Of a stretch of DNA of 32,563 nucleotides, positions 9,701 to 17,879 are shown piece by piece (within the stretch, counting starts at the first letter, position 1; each line of letters starts with the position of its first letter). The stretch covers positions 1-32,563 of the forward strand of contig JAAZLO010000004.1 in NCBI GenBank assembly GCA_012689375.1, given 5' to 3'. The DNA comes from Bacillota bacterium. Lineage in GTDB: Bacteria; Bacillota; SHA-98; UBA4971. Under the pieces are notes generated by a model. It saw nothing but the letters and a program-made list of their open reading frames with translations. It did no database searches and was not told the DNA's origin. The translations under genes were made by a program, and so were the position numbers.

Positions 9701-10346
9701 GGAACTTCCTGGCCTCATCAGCCCTTTTTGCCAGGGGCTCAAGTTGCATTTTGAGCTCCGTAATAAGATCTCTTATACGATCCCTGTCCCGTTTTGCAGC
9801 CTGCAGCCGCCTATCCGCCTCATTTCGGCGGGCCTTATACCTATTAATTCCTGCAGCCTCTTCAAAAAAGGCTCTTCGGCAACCTGAGCCCGCTGCAAGT
9901 ATTGCATCAATTTTACCTTGTTCAATAACGGAATATCCGGATTTGCCCAATCCTGTATCCATAAAAAGGGTATGTATATCTCTCAAAAGGCATGGCACAC
10001 CGGATATAAGGAACTCACTCCCACCTGATCTGTAGACTCGCCTGGTAATCTGAACTTCCAGGAAATCAATGGGAAGGTAGTGATCGCTATTATCGAACAC
10101 CAGTGTAACCTCAGCAAATCCCAACGGCTTTCTGGTGTCGGATCCAGAAAAAATAACATCTTCCATTTTTGAGCCTCGGAGAGTCTTAGCACTTTGCTCC
10201 CCCAAAGTCCACCTAATTGCATCAGCAATATTACTCTTTCCGGATCCGTTAGGACCTACAATTGAGGTAATGCCAGGGGAAAAAACAAGTTCGGTTTTAT
10301 TAGGGAAAGATTTAAAACCGTGGAGTTCCATTCGCTTGAGATACAA
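6753..10346 (-). CDS. smc: Chromosome segregation ATPase Smc
   Basis: Smc forms the condensin complex with ScpA and ScpB and compacts and segregates the chromosome. The 1197-residue product has an N-terminal ATPase half with Walker A GPNGSGKSN (31-39), a coiled-coil arm, a hinge at about 505-668 with GGAITGGS, a returning coiled coil, and a C-terminal half with Walker B CCMLDEIDAALD (about 1123-1135). The ABC signature is normally LSGGE; here it is LSTGE (about 1099-1103). The start is TTG, giving MYLKRMELHGFKSF, which matches the family N-terminus and has AAGGGTGA upstream. Length is typical. An extended -10 promoter candidate lies about 60 bases upstream. Confidence 0.97.
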   Translation of the reverse strand: MYLKRMELHGFKSFPNKTELVFSPGITSIVGPNGSGKSNIADAIRWTLGEQSAKTLRGSKMEDVIFSGSDTRKPLGFAEVTLVFDNSDHYLPIDFLEVQITRRVYRSGGSEFLISGVPCLLRDIHTLFMDTGLGKSGYSVIEQGKIDAILAAGSGCRRAFFEEAAGINRYKARRNEADRRLQAAKRDRDRIRDLITELKMQLEPLAKRADEARKFQEYNHRLSTLEINFILVELEKLNRINTDLQDKLDLVEARINKVEKDRDRLGDQILIEKASRTQLDDERDEIYSHIAILGDKIEKTEGNIGVTSERIANLESQLASLEAAYKKDMVILTDIKSELKHECSRLIAVNDDLKHANEELKIWESEEERLATDLKAEKDREDCLKVDIIEVLSELAEVKNKLTGKQMADEAKKRQFERNKQQLKDAEQEFGDISNQLKRDEELLSEFNRRREVLTQKLSRAEENLESSRNELENLYETLRELERQANAKSLELDAYRQRSTGSGWYPEGTRAVITAADHGKLRGIIGIIADIIKVPDNYENAIEVALGRSLYDIVVERETDAKDGIAYLKEYRLGRATFLPLDLIRAFGFPKRYKHTLSIPGVCGIASKLVSCDESVCKAVDFSLGRVVVVDNLDVAVKVALASGKSLKIVTVDGDIIFPGGAITGGSNIVKPGGQLLKVKRRLANLEIEEKNLNAEALRVTKQIKKIKDVIYGLEELCSKLNMESREIEFEVTKLGVLQAERRKDLGKIRLLTDMLQSEFDAKEAEEVSGDKTKQYLKEKYSELTLASDRLSETQEEISQRLRSLSLAREEAMHKITAAKVKIASRAQEGENLKTRISSMEKSLSTMISEINLTEQKIKEIKNSIPETYKLLDKDKAYLDALRKDRLKLEERLILLKKSGHEVTDCISEKEKALEALRVKSEKLGKNMSALHLREVETTEGIRYMKDRLMQIYGMTPEEAEQAIDPDQHKAISQKNNIKEEIRMLREEMVSMGPIDPGAIEVYEAMKLRQEFLTEGSDDIKNAMDCLENLIEYYDKRSEKQFRETLKKVGQEFNTLFSKLFGGGTADLVLVDSETDEPPGVEIVAEPPGKRLQNLTLLSTGERALAAIALVFGILKVCPSPCCMLDEIDAALDGANVGRFAELLKDAAGEGQFIVITHRKGTMESADVLYGVTMEESGVSKLVSLDLDSADHQETA

Positions 10347-10407
10347 GCTAAATCACCCTTTTGTGTACACCGTAATTTCGACATTTACTGCCTCTGGGCG
10401 CAATGGT

Positions 10408-10416
10408 ATTGTATCA
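10408..10416 (-). promoter_or_regulatory. Candidate extended -10 promoter for smc
   Basis: On the minus strand TGATACAAT gives a TACAAT -10 box with an upstream TG (extended -10). No convincing -35 box sits 16-18 bases further upstream. The 144-base gap between the sigma-factor gene and smc holds only this signal and the smc ribosome site; I see no clear terminator after the sigma gene. The 16 bases GCTATGATACAATACC here recur exactly at the rpmB promoter. Confidence 0.45.
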
Positions 10417-10490
10417 TAGCATAAACTAAAAGAGAATGTGACACTAAAGGGGCAATTGCAGACATATATCCATAATAGACAACGAAAATC

Positions 10491-11189
10491 TCATAACAAC
10501 AAGCCTACCCCAATTTTTAGATACAGGTCCTCACGTTTCCTTACTTTCCGGGGAATTTCCGGGTGAGTTAATGAACCATATTTGCTAAGAATTCTGGTCA
10601 ACTTTGCCTTAACGCGGGTACGCGCATTATCAATTGCCTTAAGGCTGAGCCCCATGGCACTGCTGATTTCACTTGTCGTATATCCCCTGCGTAAAAGTGC
10701 TGTTACCATATATTCCAACGCTGATAAATAATCCCTTAAAACTTCCTCTATCTTCATACCTATCCATTTATCTTCCACAACGGCTTCAGGATCCGGAGAG
10801 TCCCCGGCAATATAGTCTAAAATCGGACGACAATTTTCTCCGTCAAAAACAGCATTCAGTGATAAGGCCTGATTCAGTAGTTTGTGTTTCCTACTGCTTT
10901 GCCTGCGGAGGCTGTTGTAAACCTTACGAACTATACAAAGATAAGCAAAGGAACTAAATTTTATGCCTTTTCGCTTAATATCATATTGCCGGATAGCATC
11001 AATAAAACCAAACAAACCATCCTGAATGAGATCCTCAAATTCTAAGCCTGGAATTCCTCCTGCAGTGGTCCGGACAATATGCCTTACCATTGGCATATAT
11101 TTTCGTACAAGTCTCTCCTTGGCTATCCCCTTTCCTCTCCGCGCTTGCCATAACAATTCCAGATCTAAATCTTGGTTGACGGCAGACAT
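10491..11189 (-). CDS. Sigma-70 family sigma factor, SigH (Spo0H)-like
   Basis: This sigma factor directs RNA polymerase to alternative promoters. The 232-residue product has sigma region 2 at about 20-100 (FEDLIQDGLFGFIDAIRQYD, then KFSSFAYLCIVRKVYNSLRR) and region 4 at about 150-200 (YTTSEISSAMGLSLKAIDNARTR, read in two overlapping parts). The pattern LDYIAG, PEAVVED, then EIS...KAIDNAxxRVKxKL is that of the SigH/Spo0H family. About 32 residues (201-232) extend past the usual end. The ATG is preceded by GGGGGA. It follows spoVS, a SigH target in B. subtilis, and precedes smc. It could be the genome's only SigH or a paralogue; the usual sigH neighbours (rpmG, secE) are not here, so I give no symbol. 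Confidence 0.85.
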   Translation of the reverse strand: MSAVNQDLDLELLWQARRGKGIAKERLVRKYMPMVRHIVRTTAGGIPGLEFEDLIQDGLFGFIDAIRQYDIKRKGIKFSSFAYLCIVRKVYNSLRRQSSRKHKLLNQALSLNAVFDGENCRPILDYIAGDSPDPEAVVEDKWIGMKIEEVLRDYLSALEYMVTALLRRGYTTSEISSAMGLSLKAIDNARTRVKAKLTRILSKYGSLTHPEIPRKVRKREDLYLKIGVGLLL

Positions 11190-11249
11190 AAGGAATCCCC
11201 CTTAGCCGATTTATACTGATCCCGCTAAATGTATACTGTCGGCCAAGGA

Positions 11250-11278
11250 ATAATATTCTTACAAACAAAGTATCACAA
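11250..11278 (-). promoter_or_regulatory. Candidate sigma-A promoter of the sigma-factor gene
   Basis: On the minus strand TTGTGA (11273-11278) precedes TATTAT (11250-11255) by exactly 17 bases. The -10 box matches five of six consensus bases and the -35 box four of six. The untranslated leader would be about 55 bases. It lies downstream of a possible spoVS terminator, consistent with separate transcription. Confidence 0.45.
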
Positions 11279-11284
11279 AATACC

Positions 11285-11337
11285 AAAAACACAGCCCGCC
11301 CTCACAGAAGTCGTTTGCTCCCGGGAAAACAGGCTGT
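11285..11337 (-). terminator. Possible intrinsic terminator after spoVS
   Basis: On the minus strand ACAGCCTG (from 11330-11337) can pair with CGGGCTGT (from 11291-11298), with one G-U pair, followed by a run of five T residues. The loop is long (about 31 bases), so termination may be weak. The spoVS to sigma-gene gap is about 230 bases and otherwise holds only the sigma-gene promoter. Confidence 0.35.
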
Positions 11338-11422
11338 CGTGTCGGCCCAAAACCGGTCCAAATTATAAAAAGCTAGCAGCGACTCAATAATCAATTAATG
11401 CCCTTGACTTCTCCCTCCTAAG

Positions 11423-11683
11423 CTACCTGGGTTCAACAATGAATTTTATTGCAGTCCTCTCCTCCCCATCGATCAATATTTCGGCGAAAGCTGGAACAGC
11501 CACAAGGTCAATCCCGTTTGGCGCAACAAACCCTCGTGCAATTGCTATCGCCTTAACAGCCTGGTTTACAGCCCCGGCTCCGACAGCCTGGACTTCAGCA
11601 GACCCCTTTTCCCTAAGAACGGCAGCCAAGGCGCCCGCCACTGACTTTGGCTTCGACTGCGCCGATACCTTAAGTATTTCCAC
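11423..11683 (-). CDS. spoVS: Stage V sporulation protein S
   Basis: SpoVS is a small Alba-like protein that affects septation and dehydration of the spore core in B. subtilis. The 86-residue product is strongly conserved: it starts MEILKVSAQSKPKSVAGALA and contains GAGAVNQAVKAIAIARGFVAP and DGEERTAIKFIVEPR (the second split at the overlap NQAVKAIAIARGF). I chose GTG at 11683 over the longer frame from 11731 because it gives the exact family N-terminus and length, with GGGGGT seven to eight bases upstream. A SigH-type promoter lies between rnc and this gene. The next gene is a SigH-like sigma factor. Confidence 0.96.
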   Translation of the reverse strand: MEILKVSAQSKPKSVAGALAAVLREKGSAEVQAVGAGAVNQAVKAIAIARGFVAPNGIDLVAVPAFAEILIDGEERTAIKFIVEPR

Positions 11684-11737
11684 GCCTTCTACCCCCAGTT
11701 TGCAGGTTTTGGACCAAGAGCCGCATCTCATATATCA

Positions 11738-11766
11738 ATATTCAACACTATCCTGGAAGATCCTTT
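11738..11766 (-). promoter_or_regulatory. SigH-type promoter of spoVS
   Basis: On the minus strand AAAGGATCT (11758-11766) resembles the SigH -35 consensus RnAGGAwww. After 11 bases comes GTTGAATAT (11738-11746), a full match to RnnGAATww. The 11-base spacing equals that of the B. subtilis spoVG promoter as I recall it. The predicted leader is about 48 bases. spoVS is a known SigH-dependent gene in B. subtilis, which agrees. It sits in the 88-base gap after rnc. Confidence 0.7.
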
Positions 11767-11771
11767 GTTAC

Positions 11772-12509
11772 TCAAAATTTCCCGGCAATATCAAAGACCC
11801 AATCGCACCCTATAGATTTCAGTGCATTTTCAGCTGCGGCCTGTTCCGCCTCTTTTTTTGTCTTACCTGTACCACAGCCTATAGCAGTCTTTTCAGAATA
11901 AACGGAAACACTGAATATTTTATCGTGATCGGGTCCGTCTTCGCTTGTAGTTTTATATTCCGGTAGGTCTTTTCCTCTTTTTTGAAGGAACTCCTGTAGT
12001 TTTGCTTTATAGTTCTTAAGATTCGTTTCCCTTAAAAATTCTTCGATATCAATAGAATCAAGTTGAAGTTTTTCAATAGTAAAGTTTCTGACGACATCAA
12101 GCCCATGTTCGAGAAAGATTGCACCGGTAATTGCCTCAAATGCATCAGCAAGTACTGAAGGTAACCCTCTGCCCCCTGTCATTTCCAGACTTTGACTGAC
12201 TATAAGGAATTCATGCAAACCAATGCGGGTTGCTGCGGAAGCCAGGGATTTCTCACTGACAATCCGACCTATCATAACTGAGAGTTCCCCCTCAGACAGA
12301 ATAGGATGTTTTTCGTAAAAATACCAGGCGCACACCAATTTGAGAACAGCATCCCCGAGAAATTCCAAGCGTTCATTCCCAGCAGCAGGACCACCGCCCT
12401 CGAAAGAACTATGGGTTACAGCTTTTTTAAGCAGACGTTGATCTTGGAAACATACGCCAAGGATAGTTTGTAATCGGGATAAGGTGTTGCTACCGGGTTC
12501 TTCGTTCAT
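11772..12509 (-). CDS. rnc: Ribonuclease III
   Basis: RNase III cuts double-stranded RNA and processes rRNA precursors and the SRP RNA. The 245-residue product has the endonuclease domain with the signature [12 protein letters not shown] and the second acidic cluster [19 protein letters not shown]-terminal double-stranded RNA-binding domain follows (about 165-238, ending [17 protein letters not shown]). The ATG overlaps the fabF stop by four bases and has AGGAGA upstream. In Firmicutes rnc normally sits between the fab operon and smc; here spoVS and the sigma gene are inserted before smc. Confidence 0.97.
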   Translation of the reverse strand: MNEEPGSNTLSRLQTILGVCFQDQRLLKKAVTHSSFEGGGPAAGNERLEFLGDAVLKLVCAWYFYEKHPILSEGELSVMIGRIVSEKSLASAATRIGLHEFLIVSQSLEMTGGRGLPSVLADAFEAITGAIFLEHGLDVVRNFTIEKLQLDSIDIEEFLRETNLKNYKAKLQEFLQKRGKDLPEYKTTSEDGPDHDKIFSVSVYSEKTAIGCGTGKTKKEAEQAAAENALKSIGCDWVFDIAGKF

Positions 12510-13747
12510 TCCCTAAATCTCCTTACAATAATAACACCGTTGTGCCCGCCAAACCCAAAGGCATTGCCCATGGCTACTTCCACCTCTGCATCCCTTGGTA
12601 CATTTGGAACATAATCTAAGTCACAATCAGGATCCGGCTCTTTATAATTTATGGTCGCCGGAACAATCCCGGTATTTATCGCAAATATGCAAGCAGCAAT
12701 ACCGCAGGCGCCGGCAGCACCTAACAAGTGGCCTGTCATGGATTTTGTTGAACTGATCATTACTTTATGGGCATGGGCACCGAAAACTTTTTTTATCGCC
12801 TGTGTCTCACATCTGTCATTCATCGGAGTTGAAGTACCGTGGGCATGGATATAATCTACATCAACCGGGTTAAGTTTCGCGTCTGCCAACGCTTTACCCA
12901 TAGCCAAAGCTGCACCTTCGCCTTCAGTTTCAGGCTCCACAATATGATGGGCGTCATCTGATGCTCCATATCCTATAACTTCTGCATATGGGCGGGCACC
13001 TCTTTCCAGTGCATGATTCATAGTCTCCAGTACAAACACCAAAGATCCTTCGGCCATAACAAACCCGTCCCTCCCCTTGTCAAAGGGACGGCTCGCCGCC
13101 TCCGGTTGATCATTTCTCTGTGACGTAGCCCTGAGGGCACAGAATCCTGCAAACCCTGCCGGAGTAATACAGGCCTCCGTTCCTCCCACCAGCATTACCT
13201 TGGCATCTCCCCTTTGGATGATACTGAAACCTTCCCCTATAGCATGCATAGAAGCGGCGCACGCCGTTGTAACAGTAAGATTTGGCCCCCTTGCACCAAC
13301 GAAGATAGCAACCTGCCCGGAGGCCATATTAGGAATCATCATAGGGACAAAGAAAGGGCTGACCCTTCTGGGCCCGTACGAATGTAACCGTCTCACCTGT
13401 TCCTCGGTTACCTCAATCCCCCCGATGCCGCACCCCATAACAACACCTGTTTCATCCCGAAGCTTTCCGCCAATGGAAAGATCGGCATCTTCCAATGCCA
13501 GCTTTGCAGAGGCTACCGCGAACTGTGTAAACCTGGCCAAACGATAGGCCTCCCTGTCGGACATAAAATCCTCCGCTATAAAATCTTGAACTTCCCCCGC
13601 CATCTGGCTCCTATAACCATCCGGATCAAAAGCGGTTACCCGTGCTATTCCGTTTTTTGAAGACCGGAGACCTTCAAAAAAAGCCTCTTTCCCTATACCA
13701 ATGGGGGTAACCGCTCCAATACCGGTCACCACCACCCGTGGTCTCAT
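12506..13747 (-). CDS. fabF: 3-oxoacyl-[acyl-carrier-protein] synthase II (FabF)
   Basis: FabF condenses malonyl-ACP with a growing acyl-ACP in type II fatty-acid elongation. The 413-residue product starts [17 protein letters not shown]. It has the catalytic triad: Cys163 in [10 protein letters not shown], His in [11 protein letters not shown] and His in [15 protein letters not shown]. The ATG at 13747 was preferred over a GTG at 13762 because the family begins there and GGGGTGA lies just upstream; the length equals that of B. subtilis FabF. It lies between acpP and rnc, an order common in Clostridia, and overlaps rnc by four bases. Confidence 0.97.
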   Translation of the reverse strand: MRPRVVVTGIGAVTPIGIGKEAFFEGLRSSKNGIARVTAFDPDGYRSQMAGEVQDFIAEDFMSDREAYRLARFTQFAVASAKLALEDADLSIGGKLRDETGVVMGCGIGGIEVTEEQVRRLHSYGPRRVSPFFVPMMIPNMASGQVAIFVGARGPNLTVTTACAASMHAIGEGFSIIQRGDAKVMLVGGTEACITPAGFAGFCALRATSQRNDQPEAASRPFDKGRDGFVMAEGSLVFVLETMNHALERGARPYAEVIGYGASDDAHHIVEPETEGEGAALAMGKALADAKLNPVDVDYIHAHGTSTPMNDRCETQAIKKVFGAHAHKVMISSTKSMTGHLLGAAGACGIAACIFAINTGIVPATINYKEPDPDCDLDYVPNVPRDAEVEVAMGNAFGFGGHNGVIIVRRFRE

Positions 13748-13806
13748 ATTCTCACCCCACACTGTATCGTGCGCCTTTTCTATAGTTTCATATTAATAAT
13801 CTGATA

Positions 13807-14067
13807 TTAAGCTTCATCCAACTGCTCCATGATGAAATTTACAATGTCCTGAACAGTGGTATCCTCATCAAGATCAACGTCGAGGACCCCTAACTCATAT
13901 TCCCTGTCCAATTCATCCCCTATACTCATTCTTGTGGCGGAATCAGCATAAAGATCATTCATGGTAGCATCAGGTGTTACTGAAGCTTCCTCCACTCTGG
14001 CTTCTCTTATTATTATTTCTTTTACTTTAGCAAAGACTTCTCCTTCTTTTCCCTTCAATTCTGCCAT
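13807..14067 (-). CDS. acpP: Acyl carrier protein, with altered DSL motif
   Basis: ACP carries acyl chains on a phosphopantetheine attached to a serine. The 86-residue acidic product lies between fabG and fabF, where acpP is expected, and has a textbook site AAAGGAGGTG before the ATG at 14067. The attachment motif, normally DSL, is DSA here (Ser43), followed by TRMSIGDELDREYELGV. The helix II sequence differs clearly from the usual DSLDTVELVMALEEEF. The serine itself is kept, so modification is possible, but the recognition surface is unusual. It may be the main ACP of a divergent lineage or a specialised one; the context favours the main one. Confidence 0.87.
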   Translation of the reverse strand: MAELKGKEGEVFAKVKEIIIREARVEEASVTPDATMNDLYADSATRMSIGDELDREYELGVLDVDLDEDTTVQDIVNFIMEQLDEA

Positions 14068-14121
14068 CCTTTTCACCTCCTTTAATTCAGTTTCAGTTTA
14101 TAATATTTTTACTTAGCAGGA

Positions 14122-14865
14122 TTACATAGACAATCCACCGTCTACAGACAGTACCTGACCTGTTATATAGGATGCCCCCTCAGAAGCCAAAAATAGGCAA
14201 GCTTCCGCTACATCCCCTGCGCAACCTGTCTTCCCCAAAGGTATACTTTCAGTTAATCTTTTTCTGATATCAGGGCTGAGTTTACCTGTCATGCCTGCTT
14301 CAATAAACCCGGGAGCAATGGCGTTCACTGTGATCTGTCGCATTGACAATTCCCTGGCTGCAGCCTTCGTAAGACCGATTATACCGGCTTTTGATGCAGA
14401 ATAATTACATTGTCCGGGATTACCGAGGACACCTGCAACTGATGAAATATTTATTATTTTCCCAGATCTTTGTCTGAACATCCTTTTACCCACCGACCTC
14501 ATAAAATAAAACACACCATTAAGATTAACATCTATTACATCTTTCCATTCTTGATCTGTCATCCTAATGAGAAAATTATCACGGTTAATACCTGCATTAT
14601 TAATAAGTACATCTATGCGCCCTAATTCATTATAAATTTCAGAGATTACCTCTTCAACTAGGGACGATGAAGTGACATCCACCCCCTTTACAGTTGCGTA
14701 ACCGCCGGATGAAATAATCTCCCCGGCCACTTCTTCCGCAGTCTTTAAGTTTTGCCCAGCAATCATTATAACCTTTGCGCCCTTTTTTCCAAATACCCCA
14801 CATATTTCCTGACCAAGCCCGCCTGATGCCCCGGTGACAATTACGACCTTATCCTTAAACCCCAT
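14122..14865 (-). CDS. fabG: 3-oxoacyl-[acyl-carrier-protein] reductase FabG
   Basis: FabG reduces 3-oxoacyl-ACP with NADPH in fatty-acid elongation. The 247-residue product is a classic short-chain dehydrogenase. It has the TGASGGLG nucleotide-binding motif near residue 11, NNAGINRD, the catalytic Ser in INISSVAG and the YxxxK motif in NYSASKAG. The end reads TGQVLSVDGGLSM, as in FabG. I chose ATG at 14865, with GGGGGG nine bases upstream; a longer frame from 14886 adds only seven residues. The start lies 11 bases inside fabD. Confidence 0.96.
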   Translation of the reverse strand: MGFKDKVVIVTGASGGLGQEICGVFGKKGAKVIMIAGQNLKTAEEVAGEIISSGGYATVKGVDVTSSSLVEEVISEIYNELGRIDVLINNAGINRDNFLIRMTDQEWKDVIDVNLNGVFYFMRSVGKRMFRQRSGKIINISSVAGVLGNPGQCNYSASKAGIIGLTKAAARELSMRQITVNAIAPGFIEAGMTGKLSPDIRKRLTESIPLGKTGCAGDVAEACLFLASEGASYITGQVLSVDGGLSM

Positions 14866-15814
14866 TTTGTAAAGCCCCCCTGACAAAGCTCAATAAATCG
14901 TCTATCGAATTATTACTGTCTAGTGCAAAGGTCTTGGCCCGGGGTTCAATTTCATTGATAAGATTTGTGAGAACTTTACCCGGACCTACCTGAACAAATA
15001 TACAAGCACCGTATTCCCACATCTTTCTTACACATTTCTCCCAAAGTATGGGTCTAGAAATTTGCCTCGCAAGAGTTTCCTTTATTACTTCCTGAGATTG
15101 GGGTATTTCAGCGTCCGCATTCATAACCTGCGGGATATAAGGTTTATTAAAACCTATTGTTTTAAGCTCATATTCTAATGCAAGCCCCGCGGGATCCATT
15201 AATTTTGAATGAAAAGGCCCGCTAACCTTTAACCGAATTACCCTTCGCGCACCTTTTATCCTACAAAGCTCTTCAGCTTTCTTAAGACCTGCAATATCTC
15301 CTGATATTACAACCTGGTTGGGAGAATTATAGTTGGCCGGTTCCACCCACCCAGCTGATTGGGCTTCTTTACATGAGGCAACAACCTCGTTTTTACCCAA
15401 CCCTAAAATTGCAGACATACCACCTGCCCCCGGGGGATAGGCCTTTTCCATTAACCGACCGCGAATACTTACAAGACGTACAGCTTCACCAAGAGACAAG
15501 ACACCTGATGCAACCAAGGCGGAATACTCGCCTACGCTGTGTCCGCTGACAATATCAGGCGTAATCCCCAGGGACTTTATAACAGAAAAAAAGGCAATGG
15601 ATGTTGTAACAATACCTGGCTGGGCATTTCTTGTTAGGGTCAGCTCCTTATCCGGCCCATAAAAGCATGCTTTGGATAAGGGAAACCCAAGGGCTTCATC
15701 TGCTTCTTCAAATACACGACCGGCCTCTTCATATTTATCTATGAGGTTTTTTCCCATACCGACTTTTTGGCACCCTTGTCCGGGGAAAACAAAAGCCACT
15801 TTTTTATTATTCAT
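14855..15814 (-). CDS. fabD: Malonyl-CoA:ACP transacylase FabD
   Basis: FabD moves malonyl groups from CoA to ACP. The 319-residue product begins MNNKKVAFVFPGQGCQKVGM. It has the nucleophile serine in GHSVGEYSAL and the histidine in GPFHSKLM. ATG at 15814 is chosen because it gives the typical N-terminus; a TTG two codons upstream is an equal rival, and the ribosome site is weak for both. It follows fabH after 32 bases and overlaps fabG by 11 bases. Confidence 0.95.
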   Translation of the reverse strand: MNNKKVAFVFPGQGCQKVGMGKNLIDKYEEAGRVFEEADEALGFPLSKACFYGPDKELTLTRNAQPGIVTTSIAFFSVIKSLGITPDIVSGHSVGEYSALVASGVLSLGEAVRLVSIRGRLMEKAYPPGAGGMSAILGLGKNEVVASCKEAQSAGWVEPANYNSPNQVVISGDIAGLKKAEELCRIKGARRVIRLKVSGPFHSKLMDPAGLALEYELKTIGFNKPYIPQVMNADAEIPQSQEVIKETLARQISRPILWEKCVRKMWEYGACIFVQVGPGKVLTNLINEIEPRAKTFALDSNNSIDDLLSFVRGALQNGV

Positions 15815-15846
15815 ATCCAAAGCCTGGCACCACCCTAATCATCTGA

Positions 15847-16854
15847 TTATTTATCACACCATTTAAGCAGTGCAGCCCCCCATGTGAAACCCGCACCAAA
15901 ACCAACAAGTAAAACAATATCACCGTCTTTTAACTTCCCAAGCCTGGACGCTTCGTCAAGGGCTATAGGAATTGATGCTGCAGACGTATTACCGTACCTG
16001 TCAATATTTGAATAGACTTTATCATGTGCCCCAAACCTTTCAGCCGCAAGATCAATAAGTCTCTGATTAGCTTGGTGGGGAATAATGTAATCTATATCCT
16101 CTTTTTTCAATCCGGCCTTTTCCAAAACTTCTTCGGCACCTTCCACCATCACCCTGACGGCATGCCTATATACTAAATTCCCCTTCATGTGAATATAGTG
16201 AAGCTTAGATTTAACCGTTTCAAAGGAAGCCGGGATTTTAGAACCGCCGGCGGGAAGGAGAAGCACATCACTAAGTGAACCGTCGGATTTTAAAACACAT
16301 TCAATTATACCTTCGCCAGGTGCGGAAGGGTTCATAACAACAGCCCCCGCCCCGTCCCCAAACAGTACACAAGTATTTCTATCATGCCAATCCACAATTC
16401 TTGAGAGTATTTCCGCACCAATCACAAGGACATTATTATATCTCCCGGTAGATATAAGATCCCCTGCAAGGGATAAAGCATATACAAACCCTGTACACCC
16501 TGCACTGATATCAAAAGCAGCAGCATTCTTTGCTTTGATTTCTCTTTGGACCGCACATGCGCATGACGGAAATATTGTATCAGGCGTTACTGTAGCAACT
16601 ATAATAAGATCAAGCTCACCTACGGTCATATCTGCATCTTCTAAAGCCTTCAAAGCTGCTTCTCCCGCTAAGTCAGAGGTAGTGATACCTTCATCGGCAA
16701 TATGCCTTTCTCTTATACCTGTCCGTTCTACAATCCATTCATTGCTGGTGTCGACCATTTTTTCCAAATCAAAGTTAGTTAAGATCCGCTCAGGCACTGC
16801 GCTCCCTGTTCCTATTATATTAGCCCCCCTAAGGCTAGGCATTCGAATTTTCAA
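15847..16854 (-). CDS. fabH: 3-oxoacyl-[acyl-carrier-protein] synthase III (FabH)
   Basis: FabH starts fatty-acid synthesis by condensing acyl-CoA with malonyl-ACP. The product has the Cys-His-Asn triad: Cys120 in DISAGCTGFVYA, His in IIPHQANQRLID and Asn in RYGNTSAAS. I chose TTG at 16854 (335 residues, starting MKIRMPSL), because GGAGGGAGGGG lies five to eight bases upstream. An ATG at 16842 and a GTG at 16878 are alternatives. The start overlaps the plsX end by 20 bases. The N-terminus is a little longer than in B. subtilis FabH. Confidence 0.95.
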   Translation of the reverse strand: MKIRMPSLRGANIIGTGSAVPERILTNFDLEKMVDTSNEWIVERTGIRERHIADEGITTSDLAGEAALKALEDADMTVGELDLIIVATVTPDTIFPSCACAVQREIKAKNAAAFDISAGCTGFVYALSLAGDLISTGRYNNVLVIGAEILSRIVDWHDRNTCVLFGDGAGAVVMNPSAPGEGIIECVLKSDGSLSDVLLLPAGGSKIPASFETVKSKLHYIHMKGNLVYRHAVRVMVEGAEEVLEKAGLKKEDIDYIIPHQANQRLIDLAAERFGAHDKVYSNIDRYGNTSAASIPIALDEASRLGKLKDGDIVLLVGFGAGFTWGAALLKWCDK

Positions 16855-17866
16855 GACTGCCCCTCCCTCCGGAACCACCCTGCATAATGCTTGTGGTTAT
16901 AGCATTAATAACATTGCCCTGAAGGGCATCCTTGGCGGTCCCTATGGCATTTTTAATTGCTTTAGCTTTGGATCTTCCATGGGCAATAACGGCAACTCCC
17001 CTTACACCGAGAAGCAACGCACCCCCGTATTCTGAATAGTCCATTTTCTTGGCGAGGGCCCTGAGGGCCGGTCTCATTAAGCCTGCCCCTATTTTTGAGA
17101 TCAGGCTTTTTTCTACTGATGCCTTCAGAATTTTTACCATAGATTCGCCTACGCCTTCAGCCAGTTTGAGCACAATGTTCCCTGTAAAGCCATCTGTAAT
17201 GGCCACATCTACCTGACCCAGCGGTATATCTTTTGCCTCGATATTTCCTTGGAAATTACAGTTAGCATTTTTGATGAGCTCATATGAATCCACTGTTAAT
17301 TCATTACCTTTTGTGGGTTCTTCCCCTATATTAAGGAGCCCGAGTTTAGGGTTTTCCTTGCCCATGATTTGTTTGGCATAGGCGTACCCCATAAGAGCAA
17401 AGCTTAACATATGGTGAGGTCTGCATTCTGAATTTGCACCACCGTCTATCAGCAGACAATAGCTTTCCGTCGTAGGGAATACTGTGGCAATGGCAGGCCG
17501 ATCAATTCCCTGTAACCTTTTTAATCTCAAAATTGCACTTACCATGGTACTACCTGTATTACCCGCTGATACCACAGCATCTGCTTCTCCTTTCGCTACC
17601 AAATCACACGCAATCAATATAGAGGATTCACGCATTTTTCTTATTGCCGCTACAGGATGGGGCTCATTCATGGGAATAACTTGCGCTGCATGGACAACGG
17701 AGAGCGGGAGATCCTTTGCATCAACTTTGTTCAATTCCGTTTCAATCCTTTTTTTATCCCCTACTAACACCACTTCAACACCTAATTGTTTAGCAGCGAG
17801 GCATGCCCCTTGCACGGTCTCCCGGGGTGCAAGATCTCCACCCATTGCATCAAGGGCAATCTTCAA
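16835..17866 (-). CDS. plsX: Phosphate acyltransferase PlsX
   Basis: PlsX converts acyl-ACP and phosphate to acyl-phosphate, the donor for PlsY in phospholipid synthesis. The 343-residue product starts MKIALDAMGGDLAPRETVQG and has SAGNTGSTM, LIDGGANSECRP and ITDGFTGNIVLKL, all typical. The start codon is TTG, fixed by the conserved N-terminus and by GGAGG eight bases upstream. It follows fapR after 13 bases, the normal arrangement, so it is expected to share FapR control. Confidence 0.97.
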   Translation of the reverse strand: MKIALDAMGGDLAPRETVQGACLAAKQLGVEVVLVGDKKRIETELNKVDAKDLPLSVVHAAQVIPMNEPHPVAAIRKMRESSILIACDLVAKGEADAVVSAGNTGSTMVSAILRLKRLQGIDRPAIATVFPTTESYCLLIDGGANSECRPHHMLSFALMGYAYAKQIMGKENPKLGLLNIGEEPTKGNELTVDSYELIKNANCNFQGNIEAKDIPLGQVDVAITDGFTGNIVLKLAEGVGESMVKILKASVEKSLISKIGAGLMRPALRALAKKMDYSEYGGALLLGVRGVAVIAHGRSKAKAIKNAIGTAKDALQGNVINAITTSIMQGGSGGRGSLENSNA

Positions 17867-17879
17867 TTAAACCGCCTCC

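Noticed and set aside
11240-11280. SigH-type autoregulatory promoter directly before the sigma gene
   Set aside because: An AAGAATATT -10-like string exists but no AGGA -35 element lies 11-12 bases upstream; a sigma-A arrangement fits better.
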